This document shows positions 17,904 to 25,688 of a stretch of 64,000 nucleotides of DNA, piece by piece. The stretch spans positions 1,984,001 to 2,048,000 of the forward strand of contig NZ_JACCFH010000001.1 of assembly GCF_013410775.1 (NCBI RefSeq). Direction: 5' to 3'. The stretch comes from Sphaerotilus montanus. Its GTDB lineage: Bacteria > Pseudomonadota > Gammaproteobacteria > Burkholderiales > Burkholderiaceae_C. Numbering within the stretch: position 1 is the stretch's first letter; each line of letters opens with the position of its first letter. The notes under the pieces were generated by a model, which was not told the DNA's origin, did no database searches, and was given only the letters and a program-made list of their open reading frames with translations. A program made the translations under genes and the position numbers.

Positions 17904-18578
17904 ATGAGCGCCCGTTACGCGATTTATCTCACCCCGCCCGTCGACCACCCCCTGTGGCAAGCCGGATGCACCTGGCTGGGCCGTGACCCGTCCAGCGACC
18001 TCGCCCCGTCTCCGCCATCACGGCGGGCCACGCCGTGGCGTTACGGCTTCCATGCCACGCTCAAGCCGCCGATGCGGCTGGCCGAAGGCACGTCGATGCA
18101 GGGACTGCATGCGGCGCTGACCGTGCTGAGCCGGCAGCTCCAGGCGTTCGACATGCCTGCACTGGAGGTCGGCACGCTCGCGGACTTCATCGTGCTGCAG
18201 ACGGCCGGGCCGCTGGATGCGGACCACCCCCTGCACCGTCTGGCCGACACCTGCGTGCGCGACCTCGACAGCTTCCGCGATCCACCAACGGCTGCCGACC
18301 TGCAGCGACTGCAGAGCCGGCGCCCGCTCGATGTGCACCAGTCCGAACTGCTGGCGCGCTGGGGCTACCCCTACGTGCTCGACGGCTGGACCTTCCACTG
18401 CACGCTGAGCGACTCGGTGGTCGATGCCGGTGAACGCCAGGTCTGGCTCGATCTGGCACGGACGTTCTTCTCGCCAGCACTGGAGCGCCCGTGGCGCTGC
18501 GACGCGCTGAGCCTGTACGTCGAGCCCAGCGCCGGGGCGCCGATGCAATTGCTGCGGCGCTACCCGCTCAAGGGCTGA
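17904..18578 (+). CDS. DUF1045 protein, 2H-phosphoesterase-like
   Basis: 224 residues. Two H-x-T motifs, FHATLKPPMRL near residue 50 and FHCTLSDSV near residue 162, are the paired catalytic motifs of the 2H phosphoesterase superfamily (LigT/CPDase fold). The N-terminus RYAIYLTPPVDHPLWQAG is typical of DUF1045, a family linked to phosphonate gene clusters. I infer it may open the cyclic ribose phosphate made by C-P lyase, the step done by PhnP in E. coli; this is not shown by the sequence. It is divergent from phnM across about 180 bases with no clear promoter motif. Confidence 0.82.
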   Translation: MSARYAIYLTPPVDHPLWQAGCTWLGRDPSSDLAPSPPSRRATPWRYGFHATLKPPMRLAEGTSMQGLHAALTVLSRQLQAFDMPALEVGTLADFIVLQTAGPLDADHPLHRLADTCVRDLDSFRDPPTAADLQRLQSRRPLDVHQSELLARWGYPYVLDGWTFHCTLSDSVVDAGERQVWLDLARTFFSPALERPWRCDALSLYVEPSAGAPMQLLRRYPLKG

Positions 18579-18606
18579 ACACCGGCCCTCGCCGGCGTTG
18601 CGCCGG

Positions 18607-19167
18607 TCAGAAGTTGATGCCGACCTTGGCGCCGAAGGTCAGCGGGTCGTAGTCCACGCCGCTGCGCGAGGTGGTCGCGTGGTAGCGGATGTCGAAGCCG
18701 GTGTAGAGCGCACCCGCCCGGTAGTTCATGCCCGCCGCGGCGCCCACGCCCAGCAGCGTCCGGTCATTGCCCGGCGTGCTGACCTGGAAGGCGCCCACGC
18801 TCGGGCCGACACCTGCGGACAGGCCATCCCCCAGCGGCACCGTGTAGCGCGGCGACACCTCGAACCCGGTCACCGAGGTGCCGTTCTTGCTCGAATGCGT
18901 CAGGTTCAGGTGGCTGCGGATGCGCTGGTCCGGCGTCTGCATGAGGCCGCAGTTGAAGTTCAGGTCCAGACCCCAGGCGTTGGCATCCGGGCCGGTGCCG
19001 GGGCCGATGCGGCTGCCGGTCAGCGCCAGCGAGGCGTCGGGCTTCCAGGCCGGGTTGTTGAAGGCGGGCAACCACTGCCAGCCGTCGGCGGCGTGGGCGG
19101 CTGGCGCCGTCAGGGCGGTCAGGGCCAGGGTGAGGGCGGTGACGGCGAGTGCGGTGCTTTTTTGCAT
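18607..19167 (-). CDS. Putative outer-membrane beta-barrel protein
   Basis: 186 residues with a clear signal peptide (to AHAADG, about residue 29). The mature part alternates polar and hydrophobic residues in strand-length runs (ANAWGLDLNFNCGL, IRSHLNLTHSS, GFEVSPRYTVPLG, GAAAGMNYRAGALYTGFDIR, FGAKVGINF). It ends in Phe, as outer-membrane barrels do for BAM recognition. About eight strands could form. I cannot place it in a named family. Convergent with the DUF1045 gene; the short gap contains a GC-rich inverted repeat but no T-run. Confidence 0.65.
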   Translation of the reverse strand: MQKSTALAVTALTLALTALTAPAAHAADGWQWLPAFNNPAWKPDASLALTGSRIGPGTGPDANAWGLDLNFNCGLMQTPDQRIRSHLNLTHSSKNGTSVTGFEVSPRYTVPLGDGLSAGVGPSVGAFQVSTPGNDRTLLGVGAAAGMNYRAGALYTGFDIRYHATTSRSGVDYDPLTFGAKVGINF

Positions 19168-19288
19168 GGTGTCGGGGTCAGTGGAAAGACGGTCCGACTG
19201 TAGGGCCGCTCCGCAGTTCCCCGACTGATCTGAATCACTCCGCCCCTGCTCAGCAAGCCTTCAGCCTGCCCAGGGCGGGGGGCGGGCC

Positions 19289-20074
19289 TCAGGCGGGCAT
19301 GGCGGTTCGCGTCTGGGCCTTGCCTGCGGCGGTGGCAAACCAGCGCGGCCGGCCATCGCTGCCCGCCAGCGGCAGCGCCCAGGCCTTCTGCTGCAGGTGC
19401 CCGAGCACGGTGAGCACGGTGGCCTCGTCCAGCCGGCTGTCCTGCGCCAGTCCGGCGACGGTGCGCAGCGCGACATCGCCTTCGGTCAGGGCCAGCAGGA
19501 CCAGCTTTTCCTGCGCCAGTGCGGGTGGTGTGCCGAGTCCGGCGCCGCTGGGCGGGCCGGAGCGCTGGCGCGGGGCGGCGTCTTCCGCGGCGTCGATGGC
19601 CGGCTCCTCGGTGATTTGCGCGCGGGCGAGGGCCTGTGCGGTCTCGGCGTCGGACTGGGCGGTCAGCGCCGCTTCGGTGGCGTCGGTGGCGCGCTGGCGG
19701 GCCTGCTCGGCGGTGGTGGTGGCGGCGTCCGCCTGGGCGCGGGCGTCGCGCACCTCGCGCATCAGCCGCTCGGTCAGCGAGCCGATGAAGGCCCGCGACG
19801 ACACCGCGGCCACCAGACAGAAGCCCGCCAGGTTCAGCAGCAGCACCGGGTTGCCCGCCTGGCCCGCCGTGCCGCGGATCTTGTCGATCAGGTCGGCCGA
19901 GATCATCGCCAGGAACAGCGGCACCATGAAGGCCGCCGTGATGCCGATGACGACGTGCTTCCACCACGCCAGCCGCGCCGTCTCGGGCGCCTCGGACAGG
20001 AAGCCGTTCACCAGGCCGCCCAGGGCGCCTGAGAGGAGCATCACCTCGGTGATGACGAGCAGATCGGTTGGCAT
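19289..20074 (-). CDS. Three-TM, coiled-coil, winged-helix protein (YLATT-like)
   Basis: 261 residues. The N-terminal ~100 residues contain three hydrophobic segments (ITEVMLLSGALGGLVNGFLS, VIGITAAFMVPLFLAMISAD, NPVLLLNLAGFCLVAAVSSR). An alanine-rich coiled coil follows at about 110-170 (QADAATTTAEQARQRATDAT). A C-terminal domain (VLLALTEGDVALRTVAGLAQ, VLTVLGHLQQKAWAL) then looks like a winged helix. The membrane part resembles the YLATT domain described with YEATS-like proteins in conflict systems; this match is from memory and tentative. No YEATS gene is adjacent. Start ATG 20074. Confidence 0.55.
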   Translation of the reverse strand: MPTDLLVITEVMLLSGALGGLVNGFLSEAPETARLAWWKHVVIGITAAFMVPLFLAMISADLIDKIRGTAGQAGNPVLLLNLAGFCLVAAVSSRAFIGSLTERLMREVRDARAQADAATTTAEQARQRATDATEAALTAQSDAETAQALARAQITEEPAIDAAEDAAPRQRSGPPSGAGLGTPPALAQEKLVLLALTEGDVALRTVAGLAQDSRLDEATVLTVLGHLQQKAWALPLAGSDGRPRWFATAAGKAQTRTAMPA

Positions 20075-20125
20075 GTGTGTTCCCCCGGTTGGTGCGCCAG
20101 CGGCGACAGCGTAGGGGGCAAGGGT

Positions 20126-20867
20126 TCAGTTTGTCCAGTTCCGGCTGAGCGGACGCCAGGGTTCCCGCAGGACGGCAGCGATCTGGGTGTCGCGCGGGTG
20201 GGCCTGGGGATCGGCCACGCCGAGTGCTGCGGGGGCAGCGCCGGGCCGGTAGACGAAGGTGCCGAAGAGCTGGTCCCACACCGACAGCACGGCGCCGTAG
20301 TTGCCCGCCTCGGCCGGGTCGGCGCTGTGGTGGTAGCGGTGCAGCTCGGTGCCGACCAGCAGGTGGTTCAGCGGGCCGACCCGGCTGTCCACGTTGAAAT
20401 GCGACACCAGCCCCTGGAAGCCGGTGACCACGCCCGCCACGAACACCGCTTCGGGTGCTAAGCCCAGCCAGCAGGGCGGCAGCGCCAGCAGCGCCCGCAC
20501 GAGGACCGCGTTCAGCGGATGGCCGATCGCGTGCATCAGCACGTAGACCTGTTGCGGCAGGTGGTGCGCCACATGCACGCGCCACAGGAACTGCCCGAGG
20601 CGGCTGCGGCTTTCGTGGCTGTAGCGGTGCACGGCGTACCAGAGCCCGTCGGTGAGCAGCAGCGACACGCCCACCGCCGGCAGCAGCGGCCAGCCAGCCA
20701 GCGCCTGACCGCGCGTGAGGGCGAGCTGGGTGGCGAGCCCCGTCGCCGCCCACTGCGTCGCCCCGAGCGTTGCCGCCCCCAGCAGCAGGAAGGGCAGGTC
20801 GCGCTGCAGGAAGCGCGGGCAGGCCGGGCGGGCTGGACAAGGGGGACAGGTGGGGCAGTTTCGGCAT
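20126..20867 (-). CDS. Sterol desaturase/fatty-acid hydroxylase family protein, N-terminus frame-disrupted
   Basis: From about 20815 down to 20126 one frame encodes two or three membrane segments and the di-iron histidine motifs HRYSH, HVAHH and HRYHH of the fatty-acid hydroxylase superfamily, which hydroxylate or desaturate lipids in the membrane. That frame has no ATG: it runs open upstream, and its only conventional start is GTG 20674, which would delete a membrane segment. An ATG at 20867 starts MPKLPHLSPLSSPPGLP in the neighbouring frame. Removing one base near 20815 would give a sensible N-terminus (GLP then RFLQRDLPFLLLG). So either a sequencing error, a real frameshift, or an unusual start. 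The coordinates span both frames. Confidence 0.7.
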
Positions 20868-20876
20868 CGCGGCAGG

Positions 20877-20891
20877 TGGACAGCGTGTCCA
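20877..20891. promoter_or_regulatory. Perfect inverted repeat, likely TetR-type operator
   Basis: TGGACA, three bases, TGTCCA, lying directly upstream of the desaturase ATG and about 125 bases before the tetR-like gene. Perfect short palindromes in such divergent gaps are typical operators of the neighbouring TetR regulator. The same TGTCCA half-site recurs at 20904-20909 and 20988-20993. Confidence 0.5.
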
Positions 20892-20959
20892 ATAATGGGG
20901 AGGTGTCCACGATGGTCGTGGCCGGCCGCGTGCGGCGCCAGATCACCGGCGCTGTCTTG

Positions 20960-20993
20960 GTCCGGAACCGGACACGTCCCGCCTGCGTGTCCA
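20960..20993. promoter_or_regulatory. Second inverted-repeat cluster before tetR-like gene
   Basis: Two overlapping symmetric elements: GTCCGG-AA-CCGGAC (20960-20973) and GGACAC (20970-20975) facing GTGTCC (20987-20992) with 11 bases between. They share the GGACA half-site with the palindrome at 20877 and lie 23-56 bases before the tetR-like start, a place suited to autoregulation. Confidence 0.4.
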
Positions 20994-21015
20994 GCATCGC
21001 CTCCGGTAGTGCCCC

Positions 21016-21602
21016 ATGTCTGTCCCTGAACCTGTGCCCGTCCGTCCCGATCGCCGTGTCCGTCGCACCCGCGAGGCGCTGCGCGACGCCCTGCTGGCGC
21101 TGCTGGTCGAGCGCGGCTGGGACGACATCGACGTGCAGGCCCTGTGCGTGCGTGCCGACATCGGCCGTTCCACCTTCTACCTGCACTTTCCCAACAAGGA
21201 GGCGCTGCTGCGCGGCAGCCTCGCCGAGCCGCTCGCCTTCCTGGGGGGACTGATCGCCATGTGCACGCGCAGCAGCAGGTGTTCCGGGCGCTGCTCGGGC
21301 GGCGCTCCGGGCAGATCGTGCAGGAACGCTTCCGCGAGATGCTGGTGGAACTGGTCGAGCAGGACCTGGGCCTTCGCCTCGACGCCGACTGGCCGGCCCG
21401 CGCCAGGGCGCATTGCCTGGCCGGCGCGCTGTTCCAGTTGCTGGTCTGGTGGCTGGGCAGCGTGCCGGATCGGTCGCCGCAGGAGGTCGAGGCGCTGTTC
21501 CGCGGGTTCAGTGCGGGTGCCGGTGTTCAAGCGGGGTGTGGGTGTGGAGATGGCCTGGAGGATGGCGGGGGAGATCACGGTCCGGCATCCTGTGCCGGAT
21601 GA
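21016..21602 (+). pseudogene. TetR family regulator with a frameshift at a G6 run
   Basis: The first frame (ATG 21016) gives a full TetR DNA-binding domain: VRRTREALRDALLALLVERG, then the helix-turn-helix ADIGRSTFYLHFPNKEALL. At about residue 77 the sense ends. A second frame, entered at the run of six G at 21243-21248, continues the regulator (QQQVFRALLGRRSGQIVQ, REMLVELVEQDLGLRL, GALFQLLVWWLGSVPD) to the stop at 21602. One extra G in the run would fuse the two. This is a sequencing error, a decayed gene or a phase-variable switch. The natural targets would be the flanking desaturase-like and thioesterase genes. Confidence 0.75.
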
Positions 21603-22072
21603 CAATTCTGGCCTCTACCCTCTGGACTGTTGCCGTGTCTGCTCCCCGCCCCACCTCCGCCGACTTCCCCCACCACCACCGCGTCACCACCCGCTGGACC
21701 GACAACGACTGCTACGGCCATGTCAACAACGCCATCTACTACCAGTACTTCGACAGCGTCATCAACGCCTACCTCATTGCCGAGGGCCAGCTCGACATCC
21801 ACCGCGGCGACGTGGTCGGCTTCATCGTGCGCTCCGAATGCGATTTCTTCGCCCCGGTTGCCTACCCGGGCGAGGTGGACATCGGCGTGGCGGTGGTCAA
21901 GCTCGGCAACTCCTCGGTGACCTACGAGACCGGCCTGTTCAAGCCGGGCGCGCCGGACGCCTGCGCGGTCGGCCGCATGGTGCATGTGTTCGTGGACACC
22001 GCGACGCAGCGCCCGGTGGCCATTCCGGCGTCGATCCGTGCCGCGCTGGCGCAGCTCGTGCGGCCGGGTTGA
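21599..22072 (+). CDS. Acyl-CoA thioesterase, hotdog fold
   Basis: 157 residues from ATG 21599, which overlaps the stop of the regulator by four bases; a GTG at 21635 (giving SAPRPTSADFPHHHRV) is a good alternative start. The core TTRWTDNDCYGHVNNAIYYQ, with YFDSVINAYL after it, is the 4HBT active-site helix. The Asp and the H-V-N-N stretch are the usual catalytic surroundings of YbgC/FadM-type thioesterases. It should hydrolyse an acyl-CoA thioester in the cytoplasm; chain preference unknown. Next to a desaturase-like gene and a lipase-like gene, it suggests a small lipid-metabolism group under the TetR regulator. Confidence 0.87.
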   Translation: MTILASTLWTVAVSAPRPTSADFPHHHRVTTRWTDNDCYGHVNNAIYYQYFDSVINAYLIAEGQLDIHRGDVVGFIVRSECDFFAPVAYPGEVDIGVAVVKLGNSSVTYETGLFKPGAPDACAVGRMVHVFVDTATQRPVAIPASIRAALAQLVRPG

Positions 22073-22079
22073 GGCCGGG

Positions 22080-23012
22080 GTGCTCGCGCGCCTGTTGCGG
22101 TGGATCGGGCTGGTCGGTGCGCTGGGCGTGGCCGGCTGGGTTGGCTGGTGTTTCCGGCAGGGGTTCGGCCTCGGCGCCACGCTCGGGCCGGTGCTGGCGC
22201 TGCTGGGCCTGAATGCGCTGGCCCTCGCGCTGGAGCAGGCGATGGCGGCGGCGGTCCACGGCCAGGATCCGGCGCCGCGGCCGAGCGTGGCAGCGCGGTG
22301 CCGGGCCTGGGCGCGCGAGCTGTGGTCGTCGACCCTGGCCTTCGGCTGGGCAATGCCGTTTGCCAGCCAGCGCTGGCCGGACACGCCGACCGGGGCGGGC
22401 ACGGGCGGGCGCGGCGTGCTGCTGGTCCACGGCTACCTGTGCAACCGCGGCTTCTGGAACCCGTGGTATCCGCGGCTGCAGGCGCTGGGCGTCCCGGTTG
22501 TCAGCGTGAGCCTGGAGCCGGTGTTCTGCTCGATCGAAGACTATGCGGACCAGATCGACGCCGCGCTGGTGCAGCTCCAGCGCGCCACCGGGCAGGCGCC
22601 GCTGGTGGTCTGCCACAGCATGGGTGGTCTGGCGGTGCGCGCGTGGCGGCGGTCGCGGCTGCTGCGCGGGGAGGACGCTGCGGCGACAGATGCCCGTGTC
22701 CACCACGTCCTGACGATCGGCACGCCGCACCGCGGCACCTGGCTCGCCCGCTTCGGGCGGCGGCCCAACGCGATCCAGATGCGCCGGGACAGCCCGTGGC
22801 TGCAGGGGCTGGCGGCCAGCGAATCGGCGGCGTGGCGGGCGCGGTTCATCTGCGTCTGGAGTGCGTGCGACAACGTCACCTTTCCGCCGCGCTGCGCGAC
22901 GCTGGACGGCGCGGCGCCCATCCACCAGCCTGGCCGTGCGCACCAGGATCTGCTCGACGACCCGGCAGTCTTCACGCTGGTGCTGGCCTTGCGGGAGTCT
23001 GGGTCAACGTGA
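22080..23012 (+). CDS. Alpha/beta hydrolase, membrane-anchored lipase-like
   Basis: 310 residues from GTG 22080, eight bases after the thioesterase stop. One or two N-terminal membrane helices (LVGALGVAGWVGWCF; LGPVLALLGLNALALALEQA) precede the catalytic domain. There GVLLVHGYLCNRGFWNPWY is the oxyanion-hole strand and VVCHSMGGLAVRAW the nucleophile elbow, with Ser in H-S-M-G-G. THR-like block ends with HHVLTIGTPHRGTWLA. The candidate acid is Asp in WSACDNVTFPP and the His lies in GRAHQDLL. This is the lipase/PGAP1-like group; it likely hydrolyses lipid esters at the inner membrane. Specificity unknown. Confidence 0.8.
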   Translation: MLARLLRWIGLVGALGVAGWVGWCFRQGFGLGATLGPVLALLGLNALALALEQAMAAAVHGQDPAPRPSVAARCRAWARELWSSTLAFGWAMPFASQRWPDTPTGAGTGGRGVLLVHGYLCNRGFWNPWYPRLQALGVPVVSVSLEPVFCSIEDYADQIDAALVQLQRATGQAPLVVCHSMGGLAVRAWRRSRLLRGEDAAATDARVHHVLTIGTPHRGTWLARFGRRPNAIQMRRDSPWLQGLAASESAAWRARFICVWSACDNVTFPPRCATLDGAAPIHQPGRAHQDLLDDPAVFTLVLALRESGST

Positions 23013-23064
23013 GTCCCTGCCGGACGTTGTTCCACGAGACGTTCATGTCCTGAGGGGATTCCTG

Positions 23065-23409
23065 ATGCAGATGCAGATGCGCGATGTGGTTCGGGCCGGC
23101 TCGCTGGCCTTGCTGGTGGTGGCAACGACGGGGTGCTGCGTGATGTCGCCGGTGCTCAGCGTCTGCGGGCCGGGTGGCGGGTTCGGGGGGCGTGGCGGTG
23201 GACACGGCGGTGGGCACGGTGGTGGGCACGGTGGTGGGCACGGTGGTGGGCACGGTGGTGGGCACGGTGGTGGACGTCACCACCTGCTTGGTGCTGCACC
23301 GCAGCCGGTGTCGGATGTCACGGCCGTGGCGGCGGTCGAAACCGTGGCGCTGTCGTCGATGTACGTGGCTGCAGACGCCGAGACCGTCGCCGCGCCGGTG
23401 GAGCGCTGA
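23065..23409 (+). CDS. Small lipoprotein with His-Gly tandem repeats
   Basis: 114 residues beginning MQMQMRDVVRAG. A hydrophobic segment ends in TTGCC, an acceptable lipobox, so the protein is probably lipidated. From about residue 44 it carries six GGGH units in a row and then GGGRHH, followed by an Ala/Val-rich tail. His spaced by glycine can bind Ni, Zn or Cu, so a metal-buffering role in the envelope is conceivable. No named family recognised. The repeat DNA could vary in copy number. Convergent with the DUF484 gene. Confidence 0.6.
   Translation: MQMQMRDVVRAGSLALLVVATTGCCVMSPVLSVCGPGGGFGGRGGGHGGGHGGGHGGGHGGGHGGGHGGGRHHLLGAAPQPVSDVTAVAAVETVALSSMYVAADAETVAAPVER
23194..23265 (+). repeat. 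Six 12-bp tandem repeats encoding GGGH
   Basis: Consecutive 12-base units close to GGTGGTGGGCAC, four of them identical and the first two differing at synonymous positions. Near-identity at the DNA level suggests recent expansion by slippage, which would keep the frame (12 is divisible by 3) and change only the number of GGGH units. Confidence 0.9.
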
Positions 23410-23415
23410 TCGCGT

Positions 23416-24096
23416 TCAGTCTGCCGTGGGCAGCAGCCGCGTCACCGCGGCGCTGGCGAGTTCACTGATGCGCATCAGGATGTCGGTGCCCATCTCGGGC
23501 GTGTAGCGGGTCGGGTCGGGCGAGCCGAGCACCAGCATGCCGAACGCCGGTCCCGAGTAGCTGCGCCGCAGCGGCAGCAGCGCCAGCGACGCCACGGCCG
23601 AAGGATGGCCGAGCCAGCGCACCGCCTCGAAGGTGGTGTTGGCGCCGCAATACGGTGTGCGCAGGCTGGAGGCGAAGCGTTGCAGATCCGGCCCGACGCT
23701 GCGGGCCACCGGCTCGCTGGCATAGGCTGGTGCCACGTCCCACAGCCGCATGGCGACCTGCGGGATCTGGAACTGTTCCTGCAGGTCGATCACCAGCATG
23801 TCGGGGATGTCGCGCGGGTCGGTCACCAGCATCAGCGCGCACACCCACTGGTGCAGGCGGTCGGTCAATGCGGCGTTGTCCTGGCCGTGGCGGATCATGT
23901 CCATCAGCCGCCGTTCCAGGCCGCGGATGCGCTCGCGCAGCATCTCCATCTGGCGTTGCTGCAGCGACACCGCCCGCGGGCCGTGCGGATTGGCCAGTTC
24001 GACGTGGGTCAGCAGTTCGGCGTGCCGCTCGAAAAAACCGGGCGTGCGGACCAGGTAGCTGGCGATGTCGATTTCGGAGATGCCCTGCGTGCTCAT
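23416..24096 (-). CDS. DUF484 family protein
   Basis: 226 residues. The N-terminal helix pattern DIASYLVRTPGFFERHAELL and the coiled-coil stretch LQQRQMEMLRERIRGLERRL are characteristic of DUF484. The rest is a GAF-like domain (LVIDLQEQFQIPQVAMRLWD, FGMLVLGSPDPTRYTPEMGT). DUF484 genes usually sit between dapF and xerC; here dapF is upstream on the same strand (75-base gap), but xerC is replaced by the convergent His-Gly lipoprotein gene. Biochemical role unknown; the context suggests only co-expression with dapF. Confidence 0.88.
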   Translation of the reverse strand: MSTQGISEIDIASYLVRTPGFFERHAELLTHVELANPHGPRAVSLQQRQMEMLRERIRGLERRLMDMIRHGQDNAALTDRLHQWVCALMLVTDPRDIPDMLVIDLQEQFQIPQVAMRLWDVAPAYASEPVARSVGPDLQRFASSLRTPYCGANTTFEAVRWLGHPSAVASLALLPLRRSYSGPAFGMLVLGSPDPTRYTPEMGTDILMRISELASAAVTRLLPTAD

Positions 24097-24171
24097 GGGC
24101 AGCAGGGTATCGCAGGGTTTTGCGGCAATGCGCAGGAAAAGCCGGTCAGGGACCAGCCTTCATTGCCGGAA

Positions 24172-25071
24172 TCAAGTGAACCGGCAATCTCGGTCCGGGA
24201 ACGCCACGGTGCCTTCGAATACCGTCACGGCTGGCCCGGTCATGCGCACGCTGTGGCCGATGCCGTCCCAGGCGATGGTGAGCTGCCCGCCGCGGGTGTC
24301 CACGTCGACCACCGCGTCCAGCCAGCCCAGCCGGATACCGGCGACCACCGCGGCACACGCCCCGGTTCCGCAGGCCAGCGTCTCGCCTGCGCCGCGTTCG
24401 TACACGCGCAGCCGGACATGGCCGCGGTCGACGACCTGCAGGAAGCCAGCGTTGACCTTGCGCGGAAAAGTTGCATGCGCCTCGACCCACGGTCCGACTT
24501 CGGCGACGGGCGCGGTGTCCACGTTCTCGACACGCTGCACGGCGTGTGGGTTGCCCATCGACACGGCTGCGACCTCGACCACCTGCGCGGGATCGGCCGG
24601 GTTCGCCAGTGGCCAGAGTTCGAAGCCGTTGACCAGCCGCGGTGCCAGCCCGGTGGGCTCGAACGGGATCTGCGCGGGCGCGAAGATCGGCTGGTTCATG
24701 TCCACGGTGACCCGGCCGTCCGGCGTCATCTCCAGCACGATGCGGTTGTTCATCGTCTCGACACGCACGGTGTCGCGGTCTGTCAGCCCGTGGTCGCGCA
24801 CATAGCGCATGAAGCAGCGCGCGCCATTGCCGCAGTGCTCGACCTCCTCGCCCGTCGCGCCGTTGAAGATCCGGTAGCGGAAATCGGCGTCGGCGGCGCG
24901 GGCTGGCTCGACCACGAGGATCTGGTCCGCGCCGATGCCGAAGCGCCGGTCGCCGATGAAGCGCAGATCGGCCTCGCTCAGGTCGAGCGGCGCGCGGGTG
25001 GCGTCCAGCACGACGAAGTCGTTGCCGAGGCCGTGCATCTTGGTGAAGGGGAGGGGGGGGCGGGCGGTCAT
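24172..25071 (-). CDS. dapF: Diaminopimelate epimerase
   Basis: 299 residues from ATG 25071 (family starts near [16 protein letters not shown]; a longer frame to 25119 is not needed). The two catalytic cysteines lie in [13 protein letters not shown] and [23 protein letters not shown] and [14 protein letters not shown] are further signatures. It converts LL- to meso-diaminopimelate for lysine and peptidoglycan. It is normally downstream of lpxL-type genes; here the RES/Xre cassette lies between, ending 19 bases upstream, so dapF may also be read from that cassette. Confidence 0.97.
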   Translation of the reverse strand: MTARPPLPFTKMHGLGNDFVVLDATRAPLDLSEADLRFIGDRRFGIGADQILVVEPARAADADFRYRIFNGATGEEVEHCGNGARCFMRYVRDHGLTDRDTVRVETMNNRIVLEMTPDGRVTVDMNQPIFAPAQIPFEPTGLAPRLVNGFELWPLANPADPAQVVEVAAVSMGNPHAVQRVENVDTAPVAEVGPWVEAHATFPRKVNAGFLQVVDRGHVRLRVYERGAGETLACGTGACAAVVAGIRLGWLDAVVDVDTRGGQLTIAWDGIGHSVRMTGPAVTVFEGTVAFPDRDCRFT

Positions 25072-25090
25072 GGGGGAATTATCGCGGGGC

Positions 25091-25672
25091 TCAGGGGACA
25101 AACGCCATTTGCGCGCCACGGGCCACGTCGCGCATCAGGCGATGCAGTCCGCCCGTGGGGCGGTCAACCAGCGGGGTGCTTTCCACGCGGCGCAGCAGGC
25201 CGACAGCGGGTGCAAACAGCGTGTAGCAATCATGGTCGTAATGCTGTGCCGATCGGTAGACCAGTCCGGCATAGCCATGATGGGCGGCGTCACTGGCCAG
25301 TTCCTGCGTGCAGGCGAAACGCAGTGAGGTCAGCACCGGCCATGTTGGTGTGTGCGGACGCAGATCCAGCAGCGTGACGGGCTCGGTCAGTTGCACCCAC
25401 AGCAGGCTGCGCGTCTCCAGGTCCGTCATCGAGAGTGCCTTGGCCTCTCGCCGCGCGAGGGTTTCATAGGCTGCCGTTTCCGGCTCTTCCGCGAAGTACC
25501 CGACGGGAGCGTTTGGCAGGTCGAACCGGCCGGTCAGCAGTCCGGTCGGTGGCAGGCGCACCGCGCCGATGGCTACGGTGCAAGCTGTGCGGCGCGTGCG
25601 CTGGATGCGGTACATCGAATGCAGCCGCGGGAGGGTGTGTTCCTGGCAGTAGGTGAGGTCGCTCAGTTTCAT
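25091..25672 (-). CDS. RES domain toxin
   Basis: 193 residues. The RES fold is indicated by [13 protein letters not shown] near the start (conserved Arg), the [20 protein letters not shown] strand pair, and [16 protein letters not shown] (conserved Glu and Arg). A later acidic/serine region [15 protein letters not shown] carries the third motif. RES toxins are ADP-ribosyltransferase-like enzymes that deplete NAD+ or modify host targets, held off by an Xre/MbcA-type antitoxin. The antitoxin gene lies immediately upstream (16-base gap, same strand), the usual order for this type II module. Confidence 0.85.
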   Translation of the reverse strand: MKLSDLTYCQEHTLPRLHSMYRIQRTRRTACTVAIGAVRLPPTGLLTGRFDLPNAPVGYFAEEPETAAYETLARREAKALSMTDLETRSLLWVQLTEPVTLLDLRPHTPTWPVLTSLRFACTQELASDAAHHGYAGLVYRSAQHYDHDCYTLFAPAVGLLRRVESTPLVDRPTGGLHRLMRDVARGAQMAFVP

Positions 25673-25688
25673 GCGGGAAGGTCGCGGT

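Noticed and set aside
19119-20867. A 582-codon minus-strand frame
   Set aside because: Out of frame with both the desaturase-like and the three-TM genes. Only its first residues (MPKLPHLSPLSSPPGLP) are of interest, as the likely N-terminus of the desaturase before a frame slip.
23194-23283. CRISPR-like regular repeats
   Set aside because: Units are 12 bases without spacers, in frame, and encode GGGH; this is a coding tandem repeat.
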